From contig CBFGTM010000007.1 in NCBI GenBank assembly GCA_965652025.1, forward strand, positions 25,311 through 89,310: a stretch of 64,000 nucleotides of DNA, given 5' to 3'. Under the pieces are notes generated by a model. That model worked only from the letters and a program-made list of their open reading frames with translations. It made no database searches and was not told the origin of the DNA. This document shows, piece after piece, positions 1-9,621 of this stretch. The DNA comes from CAVVWJ01 sp965652025 (GTDB lineage Bacteria > Gemmatimonadota > Gemmatimonadetes > Gemmatimonadales > GWC2-71-9). The translations under genes were made by a program, and so were the position numbers. Numbering within the stretch: the first letter of the stretch is position 1; every line of letters begins with the position of its first letter.

Positions 1-2269
1 ACACTACCAGGCCAGTCAGCCGGATCTCGAGTCCCTCCCACCTGAATGGCCGGACCGGCAGTCTCCGGATCAGCTCCGTGAGCTCTCGGGGCGACACCTG
101 CACCAGGCGTTCGACCATGGTCTTTTCCCCTGCAGTGTGTCCGCTGGCAAGAAACGCGAGAGCACCCTCCAGCTCGGCCATCTGGGTGGGCTGACGCCGT
201 CGCGCGGCATCGCCGATGAGCGACTGAATCCTGTTCATGGCTTGCCTGGTCGCGCTGCTTGGGTCGGGTGAGATCCATCGCCGGCCCCGGATCAGGGTGA
301 GACGCTCTCGCAGCGGACCAGCGAGCAGCGCCAGCCATTCACGCAGCAGAGCGGGATCAACCACTACAACGTCCTGCTGCTCCGCGGCCAGGGAGAGTCG
401 GTGACTTACTTCTGCTGGCGCTTCGCTCCATGAGCCATCCTTTGTCAGCCATAGTAAGGTGCTCGCGAGAGCACCCGGACTCTCCGAATGGTGCAGTGCA
501 AACCCGGCCAGAAGGCCGGGAGTGGAAGAATCGATCACCGCGACACCCGGCTGGGCCGAAGCGCACCGGAAACGCTCGGCCAGCTCGGCCCTCCACCGCC
601 AGATGTGGCGGCCGTTGGGCCCGATCCCAGCGGCCGCGGGAATCCGGGCCTTTCGCGCCAGGATTCGTTCGAGCTTGAGCTGCCGCTCCAGCGCCGGTGG
701 TAGCGCGAACTGGATCACCTCGACTTGGCCGTGCTGCGAGCCATAGCGTACCGATCTGCCTTCTCGCTGCTCCAGGCGCATCGGGGTCCACGGCAGATCG
801 TAATGGACCACCCGGGCTGCCCGCTGAAGATCGAGCCCCTCCGCAGCGACGTCGGTGACGACGAGGTGCTTGGGGGCGACACTGGAGTTGACTGGGCCTC
901 GAAACCAGCCGAGGACGGTATCACGTGCCAGGAGAGTATGCCCGATGCCGGCCCGCTCTCCGGTACACCACGCCAGCCGCAGATGAGCTAGACGATCGCG
1001 CAGATATCTGACCGTGTCGCGGAATGCTGTGAATACAAGAGTTGGAGTGTTCTCCTTCAGCAGATGCTCCAGCCGGTCCAGCTTTCCGTCTGGCTGTTGG
1101 GCGGACGCGGCAACTTCTCCTGCCTGCCTCTCCAGTTGGGAAAGGTCATCCAACTCCATATCACCTTGGGTTCCGATTCCGGGCAGTAGTTCCCACCAGA
1201 CGAGTTGGTCACCCATCTCCCGGGTGAACCGCCTCAGCTCGGCCCGATCCATGGGTTGTCCGGCCTGTGCCGCATCACGCGCGCAGAGCAGCAGCCTCCG
1301 GTAGCGGCGCAACGCCCCTTCCAGCGCTGCGGGACTCGAGGCCACCGCCCGCAAGACCACTCCCCGGATCAACCCGGCAATCGCCTCGTTCCGGGAGAGC
1401 CGCAGCTGACCCAGCAAGTCCAGGCTTTGCTGGGTTGCGACTGACTCCTTCGCGTCCGGTAGACTGCGCCGGACCCGCCGCAGTGGGCGCCCGTCGGTCA
1501 CCCGTTCATTCTCCTGCACCAGCTGTCCCAGGGCCTCAGCCGCGCATCCTCCAGCCAGCATCGAGTGAAGCGACCGTATACCATGGGGTGCTAGCGCATC
1601 ATCCTTGACTGCAAGCAAGAGCTGGTGCGCCAGATCCCGCATGCTGTTCACGACCGGAGTGGCGGTAACCAGCAAGGCCGGTCGTCCAATCAGCCAGGGA
1701 GCCAGGTTGCGGTAACGCTTGGTGCGCGGGTTCCGAAAGTGATGGCTCTCGTCGATGATAACGAGACCCCGAGCTTCCTCGGGGAGATGGCCACGACTCA
1801 CCTGTTCGTGAGAGCAAAGGGTGACTGGGATGGCCAGCCGCGCCGCTGTCCCTTGCCACTGGGCCAGGAGCATTGCCGGAACCAGACAGGCGGTAGGTCC
1901 CCGGTTCAGTCTTGCCGCAACGGCCAGGGCCACGAACGTCTTTCCGCTCCCGACGGGATCGGCCAGGACGGCGCCGCGATAGCGCTGGATTGCCGCCAGC
2001 ACTCGTCGAAAGCTCTTTCCTTGCTCTGGGAGGAGCCATGAAGGTGGTTCTGCCGCGAGCTCCCTTGGTGCCACGCTGACCGCCAATGCCGCTGCCACCG
2101 CAGCCCCGGAGACGGGCCGGCCCGGCTGCAGCGCCGTCAGCAGAGCGTCCGGTACTCCGAGGAGCGACTCAGCGACGATCGTTGGAGGCGCTGTCCACCG
2201 CCGCACGAAGCGCTCGCTGAGCCAGAGGCGAGAGGGAGAGGCGCTGTGCTGTGATCCGGTCCAGCTCAT
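1..2269 (-). CDS. SNF2-family DEAD-like helicase, C-terminus cut by window edge
   Basis: This frame is open for 756 codons on the minus strand with no stop before the left edge, so the C-terminus is missing. I checked it codon by codon. Helicase motifs appear in order: motif I ADPVGSGKT (Lys about 110), motif II DESH (Asp about 173), motif III TATP (about 202), VFTAF, EGLDLQ (motif V) and QREGRSVRYG (motif VI, about 501-510). Two RecA-like lobes are therefore present, as in SNF2/superfamily 2 ATPases that translocate on duplex DNA. The ATG at 2269 has a GGAGGAG upstream and lies inside the end of the methylase gene, an overlap of about 100 bp, which implies one operon. Such methylase-helicase pairs occur in restriction and DISARM-like defence loci. 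The exact system cannot be decided because the downstream genes are outside the window. Confidence 0.88.
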   Translation of the reverse strand, partial: MSWTGSQHSASPSRLWLSERFVRRWTAPPTIVAESLLGVPDALLTALQPGRPVSGAAVAAALAVSVAPRELAAEPPSWLLPEQGKSFRRVLAAIQRYRGAVLADPVGSGKTFVALAVAARLNRGPTACLVPAMLLAQWQGTAARLAIPVTLCSHEQVSRGHLPEEARGLVIIDESHHFRNPRTKRYRNLAPWLIGRPALLVTATPVVNSMRDLAHQLLLAVKDDALAPHGIRSLHSMLAGGCAAEALGQLVQENERVTDGRPLRRVRRSLPDAKESVATQQSLDLLGQLRLSRNEAIAGLIRGVVLRAVASSPAALEGALRRYRRLLLCARDAAQAGQPMDRAELRRFTREMGDQLVWWELLPGIGTQGDMELDDLSQLERQAGEVAASAQQPDGKLDRLEHLLKENTPTLVFTAFRDTVRYLRDRLAHLRLAWCTGERAGIGHTLLARDTVLGWFRGPVNSSVAPKHLVVTDVAAEGLDLQRAARVVHYDLPWTPMRLEQREGRSVRYGSQHGQVEVIQFALPPALERQLKLERILARKARIPAAAGIGPNGRHIWRWRAELAERFRCASAQPGVAVIDSSTPGLLAGFALHHSESPGALASTLLWLTKDGSWSEAPAEVSHRLSLAAEQQDVVVVDPALLREWLALLAGPLRERLTLIRGRRWISPDPSSATRQAMNRIQSLIGDAARRRQPTQMAELEGALAFLASGHTAGEKTMVERLVQVSPRELTELIRRLPVRPFRWEGLEIRLTGLVV

Positions 2270-5192
2270 CCTGCACCGCCTCTCCTCCGCGACCGGCGCG
2301 TCCCAGCCGGCTGAGTGTGGGATCGGCCAGCGCACCGTCGGAGAGAGGCAGGCCGCCGACGACCTGGGCATTGAAGCGGGCGAACCCGCCAGAGGCGGGA
2401 ACCGCTCTGGCTCGAGCCACAGCTCTGATCCAGGTGCTGTTCAACCAGGCCGCCAGAGCATGTGCCTGCGAGGCGGAGCGGACTGGGGCGATGTAGCAGC
2501 TATTGAGGGGAATGCGTTCGGCATCGTGCCCGGCAGTGAACGCCACGGCACTGAGCTGCCGAGCCACATCGGGCCAGACCACCCGGTACCGCGCCGTGGC
2601 GGCGCGAGTCCGGAACAACGTCCATATCGGTCCGGCTTCATAATCCCGGCGGGCCTGCAGCTCGGCCTCGAAACGGGCCAAGTACGCTGCTGCCCTGGGG
2701 GGAAGCACGCCAACTGCCCGCCCCGCGGCATCGTGCGGCCAGAGGAGCGTTACCTGAGAGCGGCAGTGGAACGCCCTCAGGTCTCGACCTCGTACTGCTT
2801 GCCGTAGCACTTCCGGCTCCAGATCCGCTGGCGGATTCAGGAAGACGCGGTTCAGTCCCGTTTTCACGCCAAGGTGGCACGCCATCGTGGCATTGAGTGG
2901 CGTGGTGCTGCGCTCCAACTCGGCGATGATCCCCTGCAACCCCGACGTGAGGATCCAGGGCGAGCCTCCGGTCAGCTCCGACTGGCGAACCGTAGCGCCA
3001 CCCTGTCCGACCAATCCGGTGCGCACCTGATGATCCGCTGGCGGCGGAGCTTTGCTGGCAATAATTGCGAGGGGATAGACCGTAGCCTCGAAGGAGGCAT
3101 CCGGCATGCCGGTAAGATCGGCGACCACATGCAGTGTTGTCGTGGTTGCGAGCGCATGCCGCGCAGCCACGCTGCAGTTGGTTGTCGCAAGCTTGGCCGG
3201 CACCAGCATGGCGACAGTCCCGTGTGGCGCCGAGAGCTCGAAGGCCCGCTCGAGAAACGCCACCGCCAGATCCGGGGAGTTGCCGTACGAATGCCGCTTG
3301 TTCCGCCACCAGGCATATCGTCCCGTGAGCTGCCGTCGGATAGTTGGCGGGATGGACTCCGACCTGAGCCAAGGCGGGTTTCCCACTACTAGATCGAAGC
3401 CGCCGTGCGCGAATACATCCGCGAAGTGACTCTGGTAGTGAAACCAGGGAACCTCTCGTTCCTGGACCAGGCGCCGCCTGGCCTGGCGGAGCTCTCGCAG
3501 CGAGCTGCGCAGCTCTTGCAGCCGACGGCCGAGCCCGAGGTCGACTCCTCTACGGCTCCCGAATAGATCTGGCGAGCGGGCCTGCTGCAGACACTCTCTT
3601 ACAGCCAATAGGTGCCGCTGCTCTGCAGCATCAATGGAGCAGCGCACCGCACGCGATTCCAAGGTCCGGAGCCGCTGTACCAGTTGGTGTTTGGCCGGTC
3701 CGGCTGTGCTCACCACCTCCCGTCGCAGTGCAGCGATTTCCGCAGCCAGCTTCCCGTCGGTCGCCGTCAGCCCGCTCGCCTGCAAACCGGTTGGCTCGAA
3801 CAGGCTGTCACCCTGGCGAATGAGGCAGTCCAGGTTGGGGAGCGGCTGCACCCGTTCCGGCCGTTCGGACGGATCGTCGGCAATGACCGCCAGCCAGAGC
3901 CGGAGCTCAGCCAGCCGCACCGAGGCGGCGTTCCGGTCTACCCCGAACAGATTGCGCTGCAGGATCCGCCGCTTTCTGTCGGTGAGACCACGAGGCTGTC
4001 CCAGACGGGCGAGCCGCTCGAGGGCGCAGAGGAGGAAGGCACCCGAGCCCACCGCAGGATCGAGAATGGTGATGGATCCGAGAACTCGGCCGACCCGCGG
4101 ATTACTATCGCCCAGAAGCCGATCCGCCTCGGCTTCGGTACAACTCAGCCGGGCCGAGAGTAGACCGACCAGTGCGGTCTCGAGTATCTGGGAGACGAGT
4201 GCCGCCGGCGTGTAGAACGTTCCCGACGACCGCCGACTGACGGGCTCCATCACTCCCTCGAAAACCCGGCCCAGCATGTCGGGCGCAACGCTGCCCCGAC
4301 TGCTCCCCTCGGCTACCACAAAGTGGAAACGCTCGAACAGATCGTTGAATGCCTGTCGCCATAGCTCGTTGGACAGATCGCCGCGCCAGAGCTGCTCCAG
4401 TGGGTGAGGCTCGAACAAACCGCCATTCAGGAAGGGAAGGGATCCGAATTGCCGGGCGCCGTGGGTGCGGTGACCGAGCGGCTGATTCAGGGTTCCGAAG
4501 AAGAGCGGTCGCAACACGTCCCGATGGATTTTCCTTTTCCGCGTCAAACAGCGGTCGATCTCCTCGGCAAGAAAGCGGTCCCGCCCATCCAGCCACCCCT
4601 TGGCCTGGATGAAATAGAGGAAGAGCACTCGAGTGAGTTGCAGGAGCGCCAAGGCCTGGCGGTCTTGCGCCGGGAGCGTACCAGGCAGGTCATTTGCCAT
4701 CCGCTCGAGAGTGCTGCGGAATGCTCGAAAGAACCGTTGGCTGACCGGCTCGCTCGCCAAGGCTTCGGCCGCGCGTGCAGCATAGGCCAGCGCTCCGCCT
4801 TCGGTAGGGGCCGCCAGACGGGTCAGCGCGGCGACTCCTTCCGGGTCGGGATGCCAGAGATTCAGCTCCAGTGAAGGACAGCGGTCGAATGCCGCGGCAA
4901 TGGCGAGACGGTGCAACTGACCGTTGAGAGCGACGACCAATGCCAGTTTGCCTCGTCGGCTGATACGGCGCGCGAGCAGCCTGGCGTCCCGGTGCGGATG
5001 GTCAGATTCGAGACCAAGCCACGGCACCTGGCCGGTCTGGCCCACAGCTATGATCTTGAGCGGCGCTTCTCCGCGTCGAGTCCAGGCTTCCTCGGGGATG
5101 GGCTCCCAGAGCGGTTGATGTCCGAGCCTGGCGATCAGCTGGGCCACATCCGAGAGTGATTGAATACACCGGATTGACCCTTCGAGATCCAT
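2169..5192 (-). CDS. N6-adenine DNA methyltransferase, Eco57I-like class
   Basis: The protein has 1007 residues. The methylase signature runs TFYTP (about 325-329), then the S-adenosylmethionine motif DPAVGSGAF (about 378-386), then the catalytic NPPW (about 605-608). A charged helical insert fills about 481-580 between the last two. The long C-terminal part after NPPW is the expected place for target recognition. This architecture is typical of Eco57I/type IIG-like adenine methylases and of the methylases that accompany SNF2 helicases. I see no PD-ExK nuclease motif in the N-terminal 300 residues, so cleavage, if any, would come from another gene. It is the first gene of a minus-strand unit with the helicase, and transcription should start in the 5193-5315 gap. 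Specificity and defence role are inference. Confidence 0.9.
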   Translation of the reverse strand: MDLEGSIRCIQSLSDVAQLIARLGHQPLWEPIPEEAWTRRGEAPLKIIAVGQTGQVPWLGLESDHPHRDARLLARRISRRGKLALVVALNGQLHRLAIAAAFDRCPSLELNLWHPDPEGVAALTRLAAPTEGGALAYAARAAEALASEPVSQRFFRAFRSTLERMANDLPGTLPAQDRQALALLQLTRVLFLYFIQAKGWLDGRDRFLAEEIDRCLTRKRKIHRDVLRPLFFGTLNQPLGHRTHGARQFGSLPFLNGGLFEPHPLEQLWRGDLSNELWRQAFNDLFERFHFVVAEGSSRGSVAPDMLGRVFEGVMEPVSRRSSGTFYTPAALVSQILETALVGLLSARLSCTEAEADRLLGDSNPRVGRVLGSITILDPAVGSGAFLLCALERLARLGQPRGLTDRKRRILQRNLFGVDRNAASVRLAELRLWLAVIADDPSERPERVQPLPNLDCLIRQGDSLFEPTGLQASGLTATDGKLAAEIAALRREVVSTAGPAKHQLVQRLRTLESRAVRCSIDAAEQRHLLAVRECLQQARSPDLFGSRRGVDLGLGRRLQELRSSLRELRQARRRLVQEREVPWFHYQSHFADVFAHGGFDLVVGNPPWLRSESIPPTIRRQLTGRYAWWRNKRHSYGNSPDLAVAFLERAFELSAPHGTVAMLVPAKLATTNCSVAARHALATTTTLHVVADLTGMPDASFEATVYPLAIIASKAPPPADHQVRTGLVGQGGATVRQSELTGGSPWILTSGLQGIIAELERSTTPLNATMACHLGVKTGLNRVFLNPPADLEPEVLRQAVRGRDLRAFHCRSQVTLLWPHDAAGRAVGVLPPRAAAYLARFEAELQARRDYEAGPIWTLFRTRAATARYRVVWPDVARQLSAVAFTAGHDAERIPLNSCYIAPVRSASQAHALAAWLNSTWIRAVARARAVPASGGFARFNAQVVGGLPLSDGALADPTLSRLGRAGRGGEAVQDELDRITAQRLSLSPLAQRALRAAVDSASNDRR

Positions 5193-5315
5193 CCGGCAGC
5201 GCTCCGGTGGCGACGGAGCTTCACGCTACGATGCAGTGCTTAAGACGCTGCCATCCAAACACCGCTGACGGTGGCGAAATTTGACTCCCATTCATGCCGG
5301 AAAAACATTTCGCCG

Positions 5316-5966
5316 ATGATCACGCGAAGTTCGCTTCCCATTCTACTGCTCGGATTCGGCGGGGCGGGGACTCTCTGTGCCCAAGGTTCCGCGGACACGG
5401 GAGCGTTTGTGGTGCGCCGGGGCCAGGATACCGTCGCCCTGGAGCAATTCACCAGGACAGCGACCCAGCTCCAGGGCACCCTTCACCTCAGAAACTCGAG
5501 TCGCACCTCCGAGCGATATTCCGCCGTGGTGGCGCCGGATGCCACCGTGCCGCTGATTGAAGTGACCGTTCGCGAGGGAGTCGACAGTGGGGCAGTGCGA
5601 GCCAAGGTGCGGCAACGAGCCCGGGTCATCTTCAAGGAAGACAGCGCGGCTGTGGACGAGGTGGGAGAGTCAGGCCTGGTCACCAGGGTCTTCGCGACGG
5701 AGGAGGGTGCGGTGCCGTACCTCAACCTGTCATTTGCCCTGCTGGAGCAGGCGGTACGGCGGGCACGGGTAGCCCACGGGGGCGCCAGGGTGCCGTTCTT
5801 CAATTTGGGCGGGGGACAGACATTGGTCGCGAGACTGGCGCCATTGCGCGGTGATTCCATCCGAATGGATATCGGTGATACTCGGATACACCTGAAGCTC
5901 GACAGTCAGGGGAGATTGCTGGGTGGCAGGATCCCGGTGCAGGATGTGGTGGTTGACAGACAATAA
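5316..5966 (+). CDS. Secreted protein of unknown function
   Basis: The open frame extends upstream to 5271, but the ATG at 5316 gives a clean signal peptide: MITRSS followed by a hydrophobic stretch and a cleavage site near LCAQ-GS. The mature part of about 190 residues is mostly beta-type sequence with repeated polar strands. I recognise no family. It is a single gene with its own gap upstream (5193-5315), divergent from the methylase. Its stop at 5964-5966 is followed closely by the repeat tract at 5978. Function is unknown; periplasmic location is inferred from the signal peptide. Confidence 0.75.
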   Translation: MITRSSLPILLLGFGGAGTLCAQGSADTGAFVVRRGQDTVALEQFTRTATQLQGTLHLRNSSRTSERYSAVVAPDATVPLIEVTVREGVDSGAVRAKVRQRARVIFKEDSAAVDEVGESGLVTRVFATEEGAVPYLNLSFALLEQAVRRARVAHGGARVPFFNLGGGQTLVARLAPLRGDSIRMDIGDTRIHLKLDSQGRLLGGRIPVQDVVVDRQ

Positions 5967-5977
5967 AGCTTCGAACT

Positions 5978-6016
5978 CCGCTTACCCGCTTACCGCTTAC
6001 CGCTTACCGCTTACCC
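5978..6016. repeat. Heptamer tandem repeat tract (CCGCTTA)n
   Basis: About five copies of CCGCTTA, with one 8-bp variant, fill the gap between two convergent genes. The stop codon of the minus-strand glycosyltransferase (TAA, 6004-6006) is inside the tract, so the repeat encodes its last residues. Related tracts occur at 15491, 37296, 44028, 46284, 48391 and perhaps 55485. Confidence 0.85.
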
Positions 6017-7164
6017 GCCTCCCGATACACTCGTCCTCTCCACTCTACTCGGCGACTCCCGCGCCAGGTCGAGCGGATCCCGATGAAGAGGGTCATCAGA
6101 GCGCCGAGCGGATAGCCTGCCCCATAGATGATGGGGATCCGCATTCCCCAGCAGATCAGCATCCAAAACAAAATGGAAAAGCCAACTGCCAATCCCGCTG
6201 CCGGCACAGGAAGCTCCAACCCGGGTGCGGCCAGGGCGACCAGCAGCGTAAACGCCGGGATCAGCCAATAGAGCATCGCCGTCACCAGCATGACCGGCAC
6301 CAGTGCTCGGAGAGTAGGATTGTGAGGAAATGACCGCCGGCCCCCGAGGTAGATGTTCTTGGACCAGCCCTCCACCAGCGAGCCGAGGTTCTGGTACATC
6401 CGAGTCTCCATCAACCGCTCGGCAAAGGCGAAGTGAAGCTTCCTCCCCATCTCCAGGTAGGTCTGGGCCAGCGCCAGATCTTCCGCCACTTCCCCGCGCA
6501 CCGCGGCATGGGTCCCCACGGCTTCATACGCCGGTCTCGTCGTCAGAATGAACTGTCCGTTCGCGATCACGTCGCGGGAGCGCCGAGCCCGGTTGACGCT
6601 GGCTGGACTGTATCTGAGTGCCAACAGAAACCAGATCTGCGGCATGACAATACGCTCCCAGAAGGTGAGGCAGCGCTGCACGGGCGAGACCGTCAACAAG
6701 TCGGCACGCTGGGTAAGCAGTCCGCCAACGGCACGCTCGAGCAGCTCGGGCTCATGCCGGGTATCGGCATCGGTGAAGAGCAACAGCTCACCCCGGGCTT
6801 CCTGGAAACCCTGAAAGCAGGCCCAGGGCTTTCCGTACCAACCCTCCGGCAATTCCTTTCCCCGGACCAGCTGGACCGGTCCCTCGGTTTGCATCTGCTC
6901 CACCAGGGTGACCGTCTGGTCGGTGGAGCGATCGTCAACCACGATCAATTCGAACGGCCGATAGGTGGTGTCGAGGATCGAGCGGACCACGGTCCGGATG
7001 GTGCCTGCTTCGTTACGAGCCGGAATGATGATGGACACCAGCGGGCCCGACGCGCGTGGTGCATCGCTCAAATTAGGGGAGCGTCGGGCCAGCCGAGGGA
7101 GAGTAAGGAACGGAAGCAGCCATGAAGCCGCCGGAAGCAGCTGGACGGCGCTGGGGAGCAACAC
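6004..7164 (-). CDS. Family 2 glycosyltransferase, CrtQ/CruC-like
   Basis: The 386-residue protein starts with a hydrophobic segment, then carries the GT-A fold motifs VSIIIPARNE (about 43-52), VVDDRST (about 75-81) and FTDADT (about 130-135). The GWYGKPWA block is characteristic of glycosyltransferases that act on carotenoids or hopanoids (CruC/CrtQ and HpnB-like enzymes). The C-terminal third has several membrane segments, so catalysis is at the cytoplasmic face of the membrane. The last residues are encoded by a heptamer repeat tract. The lipid substrate is inferred from family resemblance; no carotenoid or hopanoid genes are adjacent. Confidence 0.8.
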   Translation of the reverse strand: MLLPSAVQLLPAASWLLPFLTLPRLARRSPNLSDAPRASGPLVSIIIPARNEAGTIRTVVRSILDTTYRPFELIVVDDRSTDQTVTLVEQMQTEGPVQLVRGKELPEGWYGKPWACFQGFQEARGELLLFTDADTRHEPELLERAVGGLLTQRADLLTVSPVQRCLTFWERIVMPQIWFLLALRYSPASVNRARRSRDVIANGQFILTTRPAYEAVGTHAAVRGEVAEDLALAQTYLEMGRKLHFAFAERLMETRMYQNLGSLVEGWSKNIYLGGRRSFPHNPTLRALVPVMLVTAMLYWLIPAFTLLVALAAPGLELPVPAAGLAVGFSILFWMLICWGMRIPIIYGAGYPLGALMTLFIGIRSTWRGSRRVEWRGRVYREAGKR

Positions 7165-7178
7165 GAGGCGGAAGGAGC

Positions 7179-7739
7179 CTAGTCCACCTGCTGAGAGACC
7201 GCCTGCAGCTCCTGCTCTAAGGCATCCAGTTGCCGCTCGACGTCGCCTACATCATGGTCGGCGCTGAAGGAGGGAACCCCGTTTTGGGAAAAGAGCGTGG
7301 CGACCAATGCGTCGGTGTATCCGACGACGGCGACCGCGACACCTTTGTCGATGACCCGGTTGAGTCGGAGCATGATCGCCATGCCTTGCCGGGCTCGCAT
7401 CGCAACCAGTACCGGGGCGAGGTTCCGGATCAGGAGCTCGCGGAGGAACTGGAGTTCTTCGACCACCTCGCCGGCAGCCAACCCCCGAGCGGAACCCACT
7501 CGACCGTAGTGTTCGCAGACATGGAACCAGACAGTATTCACCTCTCGGCGCAGCGGGCCGACCATCTCGGTCATGACGTCGAACAGCAGACGGAACTCCC
7601 GCTCAACGGTTGCCCGCGGTATCGTGGGGGCGGCGGTCATCCGGTCTCCCAGCCAGTCTGCCCACTGGGAAACCATCGAGTCACGCATCTCCGCGATGAT
7701 ACGACCGGCAGCGAGCAATGCAGGCTGCGAAGCGCGCAC
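7179..7739 (-). CDS. RsbRD N-terminal-like sensor protein
   Basis: The protein has 186 residues, is all-helical and resembles the N-terminal (globin-like, non-haem) domain of RsbR/RsbRD stressosome co-antagonists and of some histidine kinases. There is no STAS or kinase domain, so it is a stand-alone sensor-type domain. The C-terminal 25 residues are a short coiled coil. The start is a GTG at 7739 with AGGGAGA upstream. It is divergent from the LD-carboxypeptidase. A partner in signalling is not visible nearby. The family call is by pattern and is moderate. Confidence 0.6.
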   Translation of the reverse strand: MRASQPALLAAGRIIAEMRDSMVSQWADWLGDRMTAAPTIPRATVEREFRLLFDVMTEMVGPLRREVNTVWFHVCEHYGRVGSARGLAAGEVVEELQFLRELLIRNLAPVLVAMRARQGMAIMLRLNRVIDKGVAVAVVGYTDALVATLFSQNGVPSFSADHDVGDVERQLDALEQELQAVSQQVD

Positions 7740-7784
7740 TGATATTCTCCCTGAGAAGGCGTCCGTGAATTTAAAGCCGGGGTG

Positions 7785-8750
7785 ATGATGGGGTCAAAAC
7801 AACCCGTTCGACCGCCCAAACTCGGCCCCGGGAGCCGCATTGGCCTCGTTGCGCCCGCTGGCCCGCTGCTGGAAAGAGACGATCTAACCAGAGCCGAAGA
7901 ACTCTGCCGTGCTCTGGGTTACGTCCCCGTACTCGGCAAGAATGCCTATCGCCGACATGGCTACCTGGCCGGTACCGATGAAGAGCGACTCGCTGATCTC
8001 AACCAGGCGCTGGGCGACTCCTCGATCGATGCAGTCTGGTGCATTCGCGGCGGCTACGGTGCCGTTCGGCTGCTCGACCGGATCGACTACGAGGCCGTTA
8101 CTCGCCGTCCCAAGGCAGTCATCGGGTTTTCCGATATCACGGCGCTGCTCAATGCCGTCAGCCGGCGCGCGGGCGTGGTCACCTTCCATGGACCGGTTGC
8201 CCGGGCAGCGATGCCCCGGTTCAGCCGGGAACATTTCGAGCTGGTACTCGGCTCCGGAAGGTCAGCCGGGCGGCTAAAGCGACTTCCATTTCCGCCCGAT
8301 GTGCTGGTGCCCCAGGAGAACCGGATCGTTACCCTCGTCTCCGGAACTGCGGAGGGGCCGCTTGCCGGCGGCAACCTGACGCTGCTCCATTGCCTGGTTG
8401 GTACGCCCTACTTCCCCGATCTGAACGGCGCCCTCCTGTTCCTGGAGGATGTCGGGGAAGACCTGTACAACATCGACCGCATTCTTGCCCACCTGCGCTT
8501 GATCGGTGCTCTTCGATCGCTGGCGGGAGTCATCGTCGGGCGCTTCACCCAGCTCGACCGTGCTAGCCGGGACGGCGCTCTGGGCTTCGATGAGGTCCTC
8601 GCCACCTACTTCGAGCCCCTGGGAATACCCGTCGCCTATGGCTTCCCGGTCGGCCATCTCGAAGCCCAGTGGACCATGCCGCTCGGGGTTCGAGCTCGTT
8701 TGGATGCCGGAGCCGGTGAGGTCGAGCTGCTGGAGCCGGCGGTAGTCTGA
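7785..8750 (+). CDS. ldcA: LD-carboxypeptidase (peptidase S66)
   Basis: The protein is about 321 residues, the usual length for cytoplasmic muramoyltetrapeptide carboxypeptidases that trim the terminal D-alanine during murein recycling. Family landmarks are WCIRGGYGA, the nucleophile serine in VIGFSDITALL, AGGNLTLL, the glutamate region FLEDVGEDLYNIDRIL and the histidine in GHLEAQWTMPLG. That completes the Ser-Glu-His triad of family S66. The frame opens with GTG-ATG-ATG (7782-7790), so the exact first codon is uncertain. There is no signal peptide. Confidence 0.9.
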   Translation: MMGSKQPVRPPKLGPGSRIGLVAPAGPLLERDDLTRAEELCRALGYVPVLGKNAYRRHGYLAGTDEERLADLNQALGDSSIDAVWCIRGGYGAVRLLDRIDYEAVTRRPKAVIGFSDITALLNAVSRRAGVVTFHGPVARAAMPRFSREHFELVLGSGRSAGRLKRLPFPPDVLVPQENRIVTLVSGTAEGPLAGGNLTLLHCLVGTPYFPDLNGALLFLEDVGEDLYNIDRILAHLRLIGALRSLAGVIVGRFTQLDRASRDGALGFDEVLATYFEPLGIPVAYGFPVGHLEAQWTMPLGVRARLDAGAGEVELLEPAVV

Positions 8751-8775
8751 GCCGGGCTCTGCTACACTTCACCGG

Positions 8776-9621
8776 ATGGCGACCCCCACCCTCAGCAAGC
8801 ATTCGGTACCCGGAGCGCTGGGCCCGATTCTGATCGACCTGCGGGCCGGCGCTCGAGAAGCCTCCCGTCCCGCTGTCGTGATCGTCCACGGCTTCAAAGG
8901 ATTCAAGGACTGGGGAATGTTTCCCCACCTGGCCGAGCGGCTCGCCCGCGCGGGCTTCGTAGCCCTCAGCTTCAATCTCAGTGGCAGCGGCGTGGACGAT
9001 GCCGGAGAATTCTCCCTGCCCGACCGTTTCGGCCACAACACCTTTTCCGCCGAGCTCCAGGACATTGGCCGGGTCACCGACGAACTGATGTCCGGACGAC
9101 TCGGCGTCGCAGTCCCCTCTGCGCTCGGCCTGCTGGGACATTCGCGCGGCGGCGGCATGGCGGTCCTTCAAACCGCGCGCGATTCCCGGGTTCAGGCGCT
9201 GGTCACCTGGGCGGCTATCTCCGGCGTCGATCGGTGGCCGGAGAAACAGCGGACCAGCTGGCGGGCTGCCGGGCGGACTGAGATCCAGAACGCGCGCACC
9301 GGGCAGATTCTCCCGCTCTACACCAACGTCCTGGACGACATCGAGCAAAACGCCCAGGCACTGGATATCGAAGCCGCCGCCGGTCGCATCCGGGTCCCCT
9401 GGCTCATCATCCACGGTACCCGGGACGAGTCCGTGCCATTCGACGAGGCCGAAGCGCTCGCGGCTGCCGCACCAAGCAATCGGACCAAGATCCTCCCCAT
9501 TGAAGGCGGAGGGCACACGTTCGGCGCCACCCATCCCTGGCGCTCAGCGACCTCGGAGCTCGATTCAGTCTTCGACGCCAGCGTCAGCTGGTTGTCCGAG
9601 CACCTGCAGCCGGCTCCATGA
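8776..9621 (+). CDS. Alpha/beta hydrolase, dienelactone-hydrolase-like
   Basis: The 281-residue protein has the oxyanion strand VIVHGFKGFKDW, the nucleophile elbow GHSRGGG, a late acid in HGTRDESVPF and a histidine in GGGHTFGATHPW. These give a full Ser-Asp-His triad. It lacks a signal peptide, so it is cytoplasmic. The substrate is unknown; esterase or peptidase-like acyl hydrolase activity is possible. Its stop overlaps the start of the next gene by four bases (ATGA), so the two are translationally coupled. Confidence 0.85.
   Translation: MATPTLSKHSVPGALGPILIDLRAGAREASRPAVVIVHGFKGFKDWGMFPHLAERLARAGFVALSFNLSGSGVDDAGEFSLPDRFGHNTFSAELQDIGRVTDELMSGRLGVAVPSALGLLGHSRGGGMAVLQTARDSRVQALVTWAAISGVDRWPEKQRTSWRAAGRTEIQNARTGQILPLYTNVLDDIEQNAQALDIEAAAGRIRVPWLIIHGTRDESVPFDEAEALAAAAPSNRTKILPIEGGGHTFGATHPWRSATSELDSVFDASVSWLSEHLQPAP

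Noticed and set aside
1599..2039. A 146-codon minus-strand frame at the helicase.
   Set aside because: It is in the wrong frame; the neighbouring frame carries all helicase motifs and is open from 2269 to the edge.
8563..9534. A 323-codon minus-strand frame opposite the hydrolase gene.
   Set aside because: Composition is typical of a shadow frame, and the plus-strand hydrolase has a full catalytic triad.
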